A DNA stretch of 56,488 nucleotides from Ignavibacteriales bacterium (GTDB lineage Bacteria > Bacteroidota > Ignavibacteria > Ignavibacteriales > Ignavibacteriaceae), in contig JAGUYG010000025.1 in assembly GCA_020061465.1 (NCBI GenBank), positions 1 through 56,488 on the forward strand, in the 5' to 3' direction. Numbering within the stretch: position 1 is the first letter of the stretch; each line of letters begins with the position of its first letter. This document shows positions 25,386 through 33,984 of the stretch, in pieces. The translations under genes and the position numbers were made by a program. The notes under the pieces are model-generated. The model had not been told where the DNA came from. It ran no database searches and was given only the letters and a program-made list of their open reading frames with translations.

Positions 25386-25760
25386 TTAATTGTTCCATTC
25401 TATTATTCCGCCTTTTAAGTTAGCTGAGAGGAATCCGTTTTTATTAAGTATTGCAGCGGCAGTTAGACTTCTGCTTCCGCTGTGGCAATAACAAATTATT
25501 TCTTTACCCTTGAATTTTTCAAGGTCATTCAATTTCTCTTTCAATTCATGCAGCGGGATATGAATAGAACCGCTGATTTGGTAAGCGGCTCTTTCCCTTG
25601 CGGTTCTAACATCGAGAAAGATAACACTTTTAGATTTTGAATGTTTTTTTGCTTCATTGGCATCATAATTTTTAACAGATTTTTGCATGAAAAATCTTCT
25701 TCCATAAAACCAAAAAACAAATATCAAAAGAATAAGAAGTAAAATTTGTCCGGATGTCAT
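25386..25760 (-). CDS. Membrane-anchored rhodanese-domain protein
   Basis: 124 residues. One N-terminal transmembrane helix (ILLLILLIFVFWFYGRRFF) is followed by a single rhodanese domain: VIFLDVRTARERAAYQISGSIHIP, then the catalytic loop CHSGSRS with the persulfide cysteine, and LKGGIIEW at the end. The domain can carry sulfur as a persulfide, or act as a sulfurtransferase or redox sensor. Upstream of the thioredoxin gene with 27 bases between them. Confidence 0.9.
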   Translation of the reverse strand: MTSGQILLLILLIFVFWFYGRRFFMQKSVKNYDANEAKKHSKSKSVIFLDVRTARERAAYQISGSIHIPLHELKEKLNDLEKFKGKEIICYCHSGSRSLTAAAILNKNGFLSANLKGGIIEWNN

Positions 25761-26073
25761 CTGCTTTTATCTAAATAGATTGTGATTACTGACAGTGAGA
25801 TTCATGAAAAAGAATTTGGTTTCAGAGGATTCTAAAAGAAATTTTACATGTCTAACGTATTTTTTTCTATGGAAATTTAATTCCACTCGGATTTATGAAT
25901 CTGCTGTATTAAAATTTATCATTTTGAAGAAACCTTTGATTAAAAATCTTTTCGATTTGAGCTTGCGAGATTTTTCCTCCGAAAGCATTTCGATGGAAAT
26001 CCACGATCGAAGACGAAGTGACAACAAAAATTTTTTTGTAGCGGAGCTATTTGGCAGATAAAATATTATCGGT
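25761..26073. other. Gene-free spacer
   Basis: 313 bases. The plus-strand open frame at 25795-26061 has no family resemblance, poor codon character and no ribosome site, so it is not called. No terminator or repeat of note is seen. Confidence 0.4.
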
Positions 26074-27384
26074 TTATTTCATTACCTCCTTAACATATCC
26101 GCCTGCTATTCTTTCCATCACGTCTGCAAATAAATCAATATCAGACAGAAGAGTATAAACGTTTGGGGTGATGCGCATTCCTTCAAACTCTTCATGCTTA
26201 ATCGGAGTGACGAATATTCTGTGCTTGTCAAGCAAATACGTTACGACTTTATCCACATCGGTCCCTTCAATATGGACGTTTATTATTCCGCACCACTGTG
26301 AGTCGTCATTTATGTTCGTCATGAATTTTACATTGTTAAAATTTTTCAGGCGATTTATCCATCTTTTATTCAAATATCTTAAGCGTTCGGCTTTTCTTTC
26401 AAGTCCGATTGTCTCATTGAAAGTAAGAGCTTCGGCAATTGCATTATGGTTTGCGGCGGGATGCGTACCGATCTCCTCGAACTTACGAATGTTGCTATCC
26501 ATTTCAGCAGGTGCCGCCATAAGCGGCCAAATCTTTGAGATAAGATTTTTTCTTACGTAAAGGAAACCCGTTCCAACAGGTGCAAACGTCCATTTGTGAA
26601 GACTTGTTCCGAAGTAATCACAATCAAGGTCTTTAAGCGTAAAGGGAAAGTGGTAGAACGAATGTGCACCGTCGCAAATTACTTGAATACCTTTAGCATG
26701 AGCAATTTCACTCACTTCTTTTAAGGGCAATATTTGACCGGTTAAAAAAACAACATGGCACAGAAGAATTAGTTTAGTGCGTGGAGTGATTGCTTCTTCG
26801 ATTCTTTCGATAAAATCATGCTTGCTCATCAGCGGTACCGGATAAGAAATTTTTTTAATTATCACACCCTCACGTCTTGCGCGCTGTTCCCACGTTGTTA
26901 ACATTCGCGGATAATCCTGAGTTGTTGTGATAATTTCATCGCCTGCTTTTAATTCGAATCCAAGCTGAATATTTTCAAGCGCCTCACTTGCATTTCTGGT
27001 GATGGCAATTTCTTCGACTTGGCAGCCGAATCTTAATGCAATTTGCTCTCTTACACTTTCGATGTTTGGCTCGAGGTGGCGCCACATAAAATAAGAAGGT
27101 GCCTGATTGGAATAATCCAGATGTCTTTTGAGTGCATCATGAACCAGCCTGGGACTGGGGGATACGCCTCCATTATTCAAATTCACGATAGTCCTATCCA
27201 CATCAAAAGAAGATTGGATGCGTCCCCAAAAAGATTCATTGCCGGCTGTTTTATTTGGCAAATCAGTCGCGTTTAAATTTGCTACAGCTTCAGTTACACG
27301 CGCAAGCGAATCGCTTTTTAACAGTATGAAAACGGCGCCGCCGGCAGCGGCAATCTTCGAGATAAATTTTCTTCTGGAGCTCAT
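26074..27384 (-). CDS. Tat-exported class V aminotransferase-family PLP enzyme
   Basis: About 436 residues from the ATG at 27384, which is preceded by AAGAGA and begins a twin-arginine signal (SSRRKFISKIAAAGGAVFIL). A class V aminotransferase fold follows: ITRNASEALENIQLG, the aspartate of VICDGAHS, and the PLP lysine in SLHKWTFAPVGTGFL. It resembles isopenicillin-N-epimerase/cysteine-desulfurase-like enzymes found next to Tat signals in Bacteroidota. Exported, folded with cofactor, to the periplasm. The substrate is unknown. Neighbours are also on the minus strand but not close enough to be a clear operon. Confidence 0.88.
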   Translation of the reverse strand: MSSRRKFISKIAAAGGAVFILLKSDSLARVTEAVANLNATDLPNKTAGNESFWGRIQSSFDVDRTIVNLNNGGVSPSPRLVHDALKRHLDYSNQAPSYFMWRHLEPNIESVREQIALRFGCQVEEIAITRNASEALENIQLGFELKAGDEIITTTQDYPRMLTTWEQRARREGVIIKKISYPVPLMSKHDFIERIEEAITPRTKLILLCHVVFLTGQILPLKEVSEIAHAKGIQVICDGAHSFYHFPFTLKDLDCDYFGTSLHKWTFAPVGTGFLYVRKNLISKIWPLMAAPAEMDSNIRKFEEIGTHPAANHNAIAEALTFNETIGLERKAERLRYLNKRWINRLKNFNNVKFMTNINDDSQWCGIINVHIEGTDVDKVVTYLLDKHRIFVTPIKHEEFEGMRITPNVYTLLSDIDLFADVMERIAGGYVKEVMK

Positions 27385-27496
27385 ATAAATTCTCTTGATC
27401 ATTTAAATTTTAATAAGTAAGTCAATTTATTCAAAATTTAGAAAAAATTAGTTTGAATTTGTTTCCTAGCTATGGGAGATGTCATGTTATACGGTT

Positions 27497-27542
27497 GTAG
27501 AGACGGGGCATGTCCGAAGGATCATTTCGACCCCGTCTCTAC
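27497..27542. repeat. Nested palindrome: GTAGAGACGGGG..CCCCGTCTCTAC
   Basis: Twelve-base perfect arms (27497-27508, 27531-27542) enclose 22 bases that contain TCCGAAGGATCATTTCGA, itself a member of the second palindrome family. It looks like one unit inserted in another. The same outer palindrome lies inside the T9SS gene at 11407-11434. The rest of the 338-base spacer (27385-27722) shows no gene. Confidence 0.7.
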
Positions 27543-27722
27543 ATTCGTAATTCCAATAAATCCATTTGAATCGAATTAATTAAATCAGTTTACTTTATTA
27601 CAATACAAAATCATCAACTGGTTGTGCAGTTTATTTTTTGTGTAAAGTGACTACGTGAGTAGAGACTTTTCTAAGAAAGTTACCACCTTGCTAATATTCA
27701 ATTAATCTTAATCTAAATAGCT

Positions 27723-28193
27723 CTAACGTCTTTTAACCGCAACAGCACTTATCTCGATTAATGCACTGCGCGGAATTTTACTTACTTCAACTACTACCCG
27801 CGAAGGATAATTATCATAAAAATATGAGGCGTAGATATTGTTCATTATTTGATAATCTTCAAGATTTGCCAGGTATATCTGACATTGAACTAAATCTCTA
27901 ATTGAAAATTCTGCCGCTTCGAGAATAGCAATAATGTTTTTCATTACACGGTGAGTTTGAACTTCGATTCCTCCATCCACCAAAACGCCTGTTTCCGGGT
28001 TTAATGGAATTTGCCCTGAAATGTAAAGCACGTTGTTAGCAAGAACTGCCTGCGAATAAGGTCCAATTGCCGCAGGAGCTTTTTCCGTTGAAATAAATTT
28101 TGTATCGAAAGCTGAAAAACATCCTGCTAAACTGATGAGTATAAATGCCGCTATGGTTATTAAAACAGAAAACCGGTTAAATTGAAAGCGCAT
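27723..28193 (-). CDS. Lipoprotein RidA (reactive imine deaminase family)
   Basis: 156 residues. Residues 12-27 form a lipoprotein signal with lipobox LAGC, so the protein is exported, unlike the normal cytoplasmic RidA. The mature part is a complete RidA domain: APAAIGPYSQAV, LYISGQIPLNPETG, DLVQCQIYLANLEDY, and PSRVVVEVSKIPRSALIEISAVAV, which keeps the catalytic arginine and the glutamate. Classical activity removes enamine/imine intermediates made by PLP enzymes. The gene upstream (M16) and the gene downstream (an exported PLP aminotransferase) are also for exported proteins, so a periplasmic partnership with the PLP enzyme is possible (inference). Confidence 0.88.
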   Translation of the reverse strand: MRFQFNRFSVLITIAAFILISLAGCFSAFDTKFISTEKAPAAIGPYSQAVLANNVLYISGQIPLNPETGVLVDGGIEVQTHRVMKNIIAILEAAEFSIRDLVQCQIYLANLEDYQIMNNIYASYFYDNYPSRVVVEVSKIPRSALIEISAVAVKRR

Positions 28194-28448
28194 TTCAGAA
28201 TGCTTTTTCTTATTGTGAAATAAATTAAACTTTCACCGGTGGTCAACTAAGCTAATTATTTATTTAGAATCAATAGTTCCTCTTACAAAAAGTTAAAAAA
28301 TTCGAAAGGATATAATCACAAAATAATCTCTGTTTTTAAATGCTAACCCAATTCGGCTTGCTTGCGCAAAACTTTGGCATAGAAGGTAAAATATTTTAGA
28401 GGATATTATTTCAATTTAATAGGAAAATGAACACCTATATATTTAAAT

Positions 28449-28491
28449 AAAAAAAACCTCCGCAAAAAAGGTATAATCATATTTGCGGAGG
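28449..28491 (-). terminator. Intrinsic terminator of the M16 peptidase gene
   Basis: 10-bp perfect stem (CCTCCGCAAA 28457-28466 with TTTGCGGAGG 28482-28491), followed on the minus strand by eight T residues. It starts 22 bases after the stop. The rest of the spacer to 28193 shows nothing further. Confidence 0.85.
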
Positions 28492-28512
28492 CTAAGCACT
28501 GAAATCGAATTT

Positions 28513-31248
28513 TTAATCTATCGGGTTGCCGTCGCCGTCTAAATATTTGATTTCATAACCAAGCTCGGTTAAACCGGCTTCAATTTTTGATTTATCGCCA
28601 ACAACTACCCAAACTATATTTTCGGGATGAATTGTTTTCTTTGCTGCTCTTGAGAGATCTGCAAGTGTAAGATTTCTAACACGACCGGAGTACTTTTCAA
28701 AGTGATCATCAGGCAGACCATACATAACCATTTCCGCAAGTGAAGAACCTACCGCTCCCATTGTTTCCCATGAACCCGGCAGCCTTAATGTTTGTGATAA
28801 TTTAATTTTTGTTAATTCATCGTCGATTACAGGGCGATCACCGATTATTCCGGTTAACTCCTTATATACTTCCTGCATTGACTCTTTAGTTTTATCGGTT
28901 TGTACTAAAGCATAAGCAAGGAATGGTCTTTGAGTTTTTGTATTGATTATAAAACTTCTCGAACCATAAGACCAATGTTTATCTTCCCGCAAATTCATAT
29001 TTATTCTCGATGTAAATGTTCCGCCAAGAATATTGTTCATTGATTCGATTGCTATATCGTCTTCATCGGCTTTGGGAGGAGCAACATGTCCAGCAAAAAT
29101 TATTGACTGCAATGCCTGCGGTTTATCTAACAGGTATACAACCGGTTTTTTAGCATGCTCAACCCTGCTAATATTCTTCTTAGGAACATCGCCCGATTTC
29201 CAATTCTTGAATAACTCTTCAAGTTTAGGTTTTAATTCTTGCATGGACGTATTTCCGACGACAATAAGCGTTGCATTATTCGGTTTAAACCATGCCTGAT
29301 GAAAATCCACAACATCTTTTCGCGTAATTTGCTTAACCGTATTTTCAAATCCGCTTCCGCTGAACGGCAGAGCGTAAGCATGACCTTTTCCGAAAATTAA
29401 TTGCGGAAAAACTCTTAAGCCCATTTGAACCGGATTAGCCTTTTCTTGTTGAATTTGAGCTAACCTCTGCTGTCTTATTCTTTCTAATTCCTCTTCAGGA
29501 AAAGAAGGATTAAGAATTACATCGGCATAGAGTTCTAAGGATTTGTCAAGATTTGCTTTCAGCGCCGATAGAAAAACCGAAGACATATCAAGACCGGAAG
29601 AAGAGCTTAACCGCGCTCCCAGCATTGAAAGTTCTTCGCTGATTTGTAAAGCATTGCGCTTTGCTGTTCCATCATCCATTAAATCCGAAGTAAGACTTGC
29701 GGTTCCCGGTTTAGCAAATTGATCTGCAGAATAACCGGCATCTACAAGTAAATTGAAGTTAACAACCGGAATGGAAGTTCGTTGAGCTAAAACGATCTTT
29801 AATCCGTTAGATAAAACGTCTTTTTGAATATCAGGAAACTTTGCATCGGGTGGAGTGCTTGTTTCAGGCAGCTTGGAACGATCAACGTCGGAAGCGATTG
29901 TTTTATAATCCGGATAAGGATGAATTTCAAGAATATACACTCCGTCGCTCAACCATTTATTTGCCGCATCTTTTAAATCTTTTGTAGTTGCTTCATCTAC
30001 AAATTTCAAAATTGTTTTGTAGTAATCGGGACTGACGCCGTACACTTCATTCTGTGCAAGAATATCTGACTTACCTCCAAAGCCGCCTATTCTTTCAATT
30101 CCCCGAATGAAATTGGAGAAGTATTCCGTTTTAACCCGTTTTAATTCTTTTTCGGTTGGACCTTCTTTCAGAAATTTAGCAACCTCTTCATCAATTGCAT
30201 TCTCAACTACTTTCAAGTCAACACCCGGTTTAGCCGTAGCAACTATCTGGAATTGGCTGCCAATTTCGCCGGGGCTGTAATAAGCATTAACGCTTGTTGC
30301 AATTTGATCGTCGTAAACTAATCTCTTATAAAGGCGGGAGGTTTTTCCGGCTGAAAGAACATCGCTTATAAGATCAAGATCTGATAATTCTTTGTTTCCC
30401 CACTCTGGTATATTCCATACCTTATAAATTCTTGCTTGAGGAACTCTATCCTGTGCAACTTGTCTTTTTGTGCCGGTCATTTTTGCAATCCAAACTTCAT
30501 GCTTTGCAATAGGAGGACCGGGGGGAATATCGCCAAAGTATTTTTCAACTTTAGCTTTAACTTCATCGGGATTAACATCTCCTGCTATAACTAAAATAGC
30601 GTTCGCGGCACCATAATAAGTTTTAAACCACTCGTGAACATCTTCTAAGCTTGCAGCATCCAGGTCTTCCATGGAGCCGATTACAGTCCATGAATATGGG
30701 TGCTCATTAGGATGAGTATTAGTTGTAATTAGCTCATAAGCTTTTGCATAAGGCTGATTTTCACCCTGTCGTTTTTCATTTTGAACAACTCCTCTTTGTT
30801 CATCTAATTTTGCCTGACTTATTGCGCCTAATAAATGTCCCATTCTGTCCGATTCCATCCACAGTGCAAGATCCAATGCAGAGGTTGGAACATTCTGAAA
30901 ATAGTTTGTGCGGTCATTGTTTGTAGTTCCGTTTAAATCTGTTGCGCCTACTCTTTCAAGCGCTTGAAAGTAATCGTCATCAAAATTTTCACTTCCGTTA
31001 AACATCAAATGTTCAAACAAGTGGGCAAAGCCGGTTTTCCCGGGCTTTTCATTTTTCGAACCGACATGATACCACACATTCACCGCAACAATGGGTGCTT
31101 TATGATCTTCATGAACGATTAAGGTTAATCCGTTATCAAGCACGTATTTTTGATACGGTATATCTATATCGCTTACCTTCTGCGCCAATAGATTTAGCGA
31201 TATGAAAGAAAACATCAAAACAAATAGAAAAAAGAATTTAGATTTCAT
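28513..31248 (-). CDS. M16 family zinc peptidase, two-domain (pitrilysin/PqqL type)
   Basis: 911 residues with signal peptide (LMFSFISLNLLAQ). The N-terminal half carries the inverted zinc motif HLFEH (H76, E79, H80) and the downstream glutamate in VVQNEKRQGENQPY, so it is catalytic. The second half (about 490-900) is a related domain without the motif (NFNLLVDAGYSAD, SGSGFENTV), as usual for the substrate-cradling half. Periplasmic oligopeptide degradation is the common role. Good ribosome site AGGAG. Ends at the terminator above. Single gene. Confidence 0.93.
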   Translation of the reverse strand: MKSKFFFLFVLMFSFISLNLLAQKVSDIDIPYQKYVLDNGLTLIVHEDHKAPIVAVNVWYHVGSKNEKPGKTGFAHLFEHLMFNGSENFDDDYFQALERVGATDLNGTTNNDRTNYFQNVPTSALDLALWMESDRMGHLLGAISQAKLDEQRGVVQNEKRQGENQPYAKAYELITTNTHPNEHPYSWTVIGSMEDLDAASLEDVHEWFKTYYGAANAILVIAGDVNPDEVKAKVEKYFGDIPPGPPIAKHEVWIAKMTGTKRQVAQDRVPQARIYKVWNIPEWGNKELSDLDLISDVLSAGKTSRLYKRLVYDDQIATSVNAYYSPGEIGSQFQIVATAKPGVDLKVVENAIDEEVAKFLKEGPTEKELKRVKTEYFSNFIRGIERIGGFGGKSDILAQNEVYGVSPDYYKTILKFVDEATTKDLKDAANKWLSDGVYILEIHPYPDYKTIASDVDRSKLPETSTPPDAKFPDIQKDVLSNGLKIVLAQRTSIPVVNFNLLVDAGYSADQFAKPGTASLTSDLMDDGTAKRNALQISEELSMLGARLSSSSGLDMSSVFLSALKANLDKSLELYADVILNPSFPEEELERIRQQRLAQIQQEKANPVQMGLRVFPQLIFGKGHAYALPFSGSGFENTVKQITRKDVVDFHQAWFKPNNATLIVVGNTSMQELKPKLEELFKNWKSGDVPKKNISRVEHAKKPVVYLLDKPQALQSIIFAGHVAPPKADEDDIAIESMNNILGGTFTSRINMNLREDKHWSYGSRSFIINTKTQRPFLAYALVQTDKTKESMQEVYKELTGIIGDRPVIDDELTKIKLSQTLRLPGSWETMGAVGSSLAEMVMYGLPDDHFEKYSGRVRNLTLADLSRAAKKTIHPENIVWVVVGDKSKIEAGLTELGYEIKYLDGDGNPID

Positions 31249-31422
31249 ATAATACTCCTATTATTTTATGGATTGATTCAAAAATAGGAAAGAATTAGGA
31301 ATGAATGGTAAATTTTTATGATATTCGGGTATATAGTAATTTAAATGGCAATAAAAGGTAGTGTCCTAATTTGGAAGAAAAAAAAACAAAAAAATATAAT
31401 TAAACAAATAATAAATCTTCTT

Positions 31423-31509
31423 ATGGGTTTAACATAACAGCAAGCTTATGATTTATTACAAGAAGTAAAAGATAAAATATATTCAGAACAAAAAATAAAC
31501 AAAGTATAG
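31423..31509 (+). pseudogene. Small decayed reading frame inside the element
   Basis: ATG GGT TTA ACA is followed by an in-frame TAA, then 23 codons reading QQAYDLLQEVKDKIYSEQ and ending at TAG (31507-31509). It has protein-like amphipathic helix character and looks like a short gene broken by one stop codon. It converges with a second decayed frame. Confidence 0.35.
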
Positions 31510-31512
31510 TTT

Positions 31513-31695
31513 TTATTTATTTCGCTGTTCTGAAATTTTTTTTAATTCTGTTGCAATAAAAGATAAATTTTTATCAATACTTTCTAAAGAATTTACCAAT
31601 TGTTGAACAAAATTAACATTATCGTTTTTAGGTTTTAATTATAAAAATTTTTTGGTAAGAGCAGATTCTATTCGTACAGCTTCATTTTGTATGGT
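31513..31695 (-). pseudogene. Second decayed reading frame inside the element
   Basis: A minus-strand frame of 61 codons with one internal TAA at 31639-31641. The segments before and after it (NEAVRIESALTKKFL and NFVQQLVNSLESIDKNL) have helical protein character. There is no normal start codon. Probably a remnant of the element's original small gene. Confidence 0.35.
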
Positions 31696-31766
31696 TTAGA
31701 CCTTTATTTGTCATTTGACATACTGTTTGACGTGTTTAAATGCACACGGATAGTGCCAATTTTATT

Positions 31767-32158
31767 AAATAATGGGTGAGCCATTTTAATGCTCACCCAT
31801 TATTTACCGGAATACAGTCTCAATTTTAAGGTTGAGAATTAACCTGCTATGAACTAATTTTAGGTGCTTGTTTAGTCTGTTCAAGCAGGCTTAACAATTA
31901 AGGGCTTATAGGTGTTCACGCACTTATAAGCCTGATTATATAGGTAGCCCTGTTATTAGTAGGGAAATGTTATTATTTTGAGTAACATTTTTCACCTGTA
32001 TCTTTCTCTAAGTGCTCGTAACACTTAGTTAGTGATAAAAAATGAACTGGTTACGGGAGATATGATTCCCGCCCAAACTGAATTGAGGCAATGTTCAGCA
32101 ATGTCAGTTCAGTAAGCCAGTCCACTGGTTTAAGGGTAACTAACAATTAGTTACCCTT
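31767..32158 (-). ncRNA. Structured RNA candidate in the element
   Basis: About 390 bases with little coding potential but many strong stems. 15-bp perfect AAATAATGGGTGAGC at 31767-31781 with 31791-31805. TCTCAA/TTGAGA at 31818-31837. 12-bp GGCTTATAGGTG/CACTTATAAGCC at 31903-31932. An 8-bp stem ATATAGGT/ACCTGTAT (31937-32001) encloses two hairpins (31948-31964 and 31965-31990), that is, a three-way junction. CTAAGTG/CACTTAG is at 32008-32028. A multibranch ACTGG/CCAGT at 32046-32121 contains CGGGA/TCCCG and AACTGA/TCAGTT. A 12-bp hairpin at 32132-32158 overlaps the gene's stop codon. The strand is unknown; minus would make it a 3' UTR or downstream RNA of the cargo gene. No match to RNase P, tmRNA, SRP or a group II domain V is seen. 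Confidence 0.55.
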
Positions 32159-32824
32159 TCCTAAACGCTTCTTTTTCAAATCAAAGAAATCAGTTATAAA
32201 ATCTAAATCGTCAAGCGTCAATCCATCTTCCAAAGAGAATGTAAATTTTTTCCCACTTGGGAGTTCAAAGTTCTGAAAACCTTTTGGGATAAGAACTTGC
32301 TCTGATATTTTACTCACCGTTGATTTATATTGTTCATCATTTAAACTAATATTATCATTCACAACAATGTTACGTTTAAGACTTAATTCTCTAAAAGAAT
32401 CAATTACAAATTGATACCATCTATCAACTGTTTTTCTATCAATGCCAAATAATTTTATAAGAGTTTGTTTTGTTTGTTCAGGCGAAGGAAGCGTATAATT
32501 AGGATATTTTTCAAGAAAAGAGGATAATACTTCATCTTTTCTAACCGCAATGTGTTTAGCCTCAATATCTTCGTCACCAATAGGGTTTATAATTTGGATA
32601 GCTAAATCAGTTAATTCTAAAATGCCTTTAGGTTTTTTAGTAACAAGCCCAAACTTTTGCAAGGCGGTTATTGTTGCAGGGAAGTAACTACTTTTTTGTC
32701 TAACCTTAAAAATTTCAGGCAACAAATCTTCTGATACTTCTCTGTCTTTATAAGTTTTATAAATGTCTTTAATGATTCTAACAGCTTCGCTGAAAGATAC
32801 TTGGGGTGGATATTTTGTTAGCAT
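32147..32824 (-). CDS. Cargo protein of the element, winged-helix-like (DUF5343-like)
   Basis: 225 residues, cytoplasmic. Residues about 1-150 (FSEAVRIIKDIYKTYKDREV, then KSSYFPATITALQKFGLV and GILELTDLAIQI, then LFGIDRKTVDRWYQFV) have the layout of winged-helix domains of the DUF5343 kind, with a helix-turn-helix-like pair before a hairpin. The last 50 residues are basic at the end (DLKKKRLGKG). No catalytic motif is seen. It is the only intact gene of a transposase-less mobile element, so it may be a regulator or an accessory (including defence) function, but nothing in the sequence settles this. Confidence 0.6.
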   Translation of the reverse strand: MLTKYPPQVSFSEAVRIIKDIYKTYKDREVSEDLLPEIFKVRQKSSYFPATITALQKFGLVTKKPKGILELTDLAIQIINPIGDEDIEAKHIAVRKDEVLSSFLEKYPNYTLPSPEQTKQTLIKLFGIDRKTVDRWYQFVIDSFRELSLKRNIVVNDNISLNDEQYKSTVSKISEQVLIPKGFQNFELPSGKKFTFSLEDGLTLDDLDFITDFFDLKKKRLGKGN

Positions 32825-33077
32825 TTTAACCTCTTCTTAAAATGTTGATAAAAACGTTCACCCCTAATATAACACAAATTAACTAAAATACAATGGGCGG
32901 ACATAAATAATTATGTTTGTTTATTTATTTTGGTTTTATTGGGTTTGGGCACTATCTAAAAGTCAAACAGTTAAATAGTTTAGAGGTGAGATAAAAATAA
33001 TTAATTAAATGTGTCTAAGATGAAATTAGGACACTACCCAATAAAAGAATAAAAGTTTTTGTTGAAAGGAATATCTG

Positions 33078-33782
33078 ATGAGTCTCGTTCAACTAAAAAA
33101 TGAATTGAAACAAATATCGAATAAAGAGCATGCAAAAATACTTGCAAGATTTTTTAAGACGGGACCCGGCGAATATGGCGATGGAGATGTTTTCATCGGA
33201 ATTAAAGTACCGCCTTTACGAGCCATTGCAAAAAAATTTTTATCTCTCGGTTTTGAAGATATTCAAACGCTGCTTAATTCAGAGATTCACGAGGAACGTT
33301 TAGCAGCCCTAATGATCTTGACTCTCCGCTTTCCTAAAGCTAACGAAACAGAAAAACAAGAGATTGTAAATATCTATCTGAAAAACACAAAAAGAATTAA
33401 TAATTGGGATTTGGTTGATTTGTCAGCCGATCGGATTTTGGGTGCATACTTGTTTGATAAAGATAAAACAATTCTTGAGCAGCTTGCCAAATCTGAAAAC
33501 CTCTGGGAAAGAAGACTAGCGGTGATGTCAACTTTTCATTTCATAAAAAATAATCGGTTTAGTTATGCGCTTAAAATTTATCGACTTGTGATAAATGATG
33601 AACACGATTTAATTCACAAAGCCGTTGGCTGGATGCTTCGTGAAATAGGCAAACGGGATTTAGAAACGGAAGAAAAATTTCTTCGGAAACATTATAAAAA
33701 AATGCCGCGAACCATGCTTCGCTATGCAATAGAAAGATTTGATGAAGAGAAAAGATTGGCGTATTTAAAGGGAAATGTTTGA
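33078..33782 (+). CDS. DNA alkylation repair protein, AlkD family
   Basis: 234 residues of HEAT-like helical repeats. Family features: FKTGPGEYGDGDVFIGIKVP at the front, EERLAALMILTLRF, NNWDLVDLSADRILG-like segment (WDLVDLSA), ENLWERRLAVMSTFHFI and HKAVGWMLREIGKRD. AlkD-type enzymes excise alkylated purines (3-methyladenine, 7-methylguanine). Good ribosome site AAAGGA. Starts 31 bases after the right target duplication of the mobile element, so its promoter may have been changed by the insertion. Confidence 0.93.
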   Translation: MSLVQLKNELKQISNKEHAKILARFFKTGPGEYGDGDVFIGIKVPPLRAIAKKFLSLGFEDIQTLLNSEIHEERLAALMILTLRFPKANETEKQEIVNIYLKNTKRINNWDLVDLSADRILGAYLFDKDKTILEQLAKSENLWERRLAVMSTFHFIKNNRFSYALKIYRLVINDEHDLIHKAVGWMLREIGKRDLETEEKFLRKHYKKMPRTMLRYAIERFDEEKRLAYLKGNV

Positions 33783-33984
33783 CTTCAAAACAAAATTTTT
33801 TCTTTTTAGCTCTATTGACTAACAACAGATGAATATCTAATTTTCAGCCGCAATTGAAACTAAACAGCAATTAAAAATAAATACCGCATTTGAAATACCC
33901 TTCACATAATCTGGTATATCTATTTATTAAATACATCTCTATTAAGTCATTCACTCATTCTTTCAAGAACATTAAGGAGCCGTT

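Larger units (their letters stand above)
31349..33046. mobile_element. 1.68-kb TIR-bounded element without transposase (mobile insertion cassette-like)
   Basis: Perfect 16-bp inverted ends GGTAGTGTCCTAATTT (31357-31372) and its complement (33023-33038) are flanked by the exact 8-bp direct repeat CAATAAAA (31349-31356, 33039-33046). Contents: two small decayed reading frames near the left end, a strongly folded non-coding stretch (31767-32158), and one minus-strand gene (32147-32824). No transposase is present. An 8-bp duplication and GG start occur in several IS families, such as IS1595, where derivatives carrying passenger genes in place of a transposase are known. The family assignment is inference. 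Inserted between the M16 and AlkD genes. Confidence 0.8.

Noticed and set aside
25795-26061. 88-codon plus-strand frame
   Set aside because: No ribosome site, no family likeness, odd composition; lies in a spacer before a convergent gene.
31349-33046. Possibility that the element is a group II intron or retron
   Set aside because: No reverse transcriptase gene and no domain V-like hairpin; inverted ends with target duplication point to a DNA transposition product.
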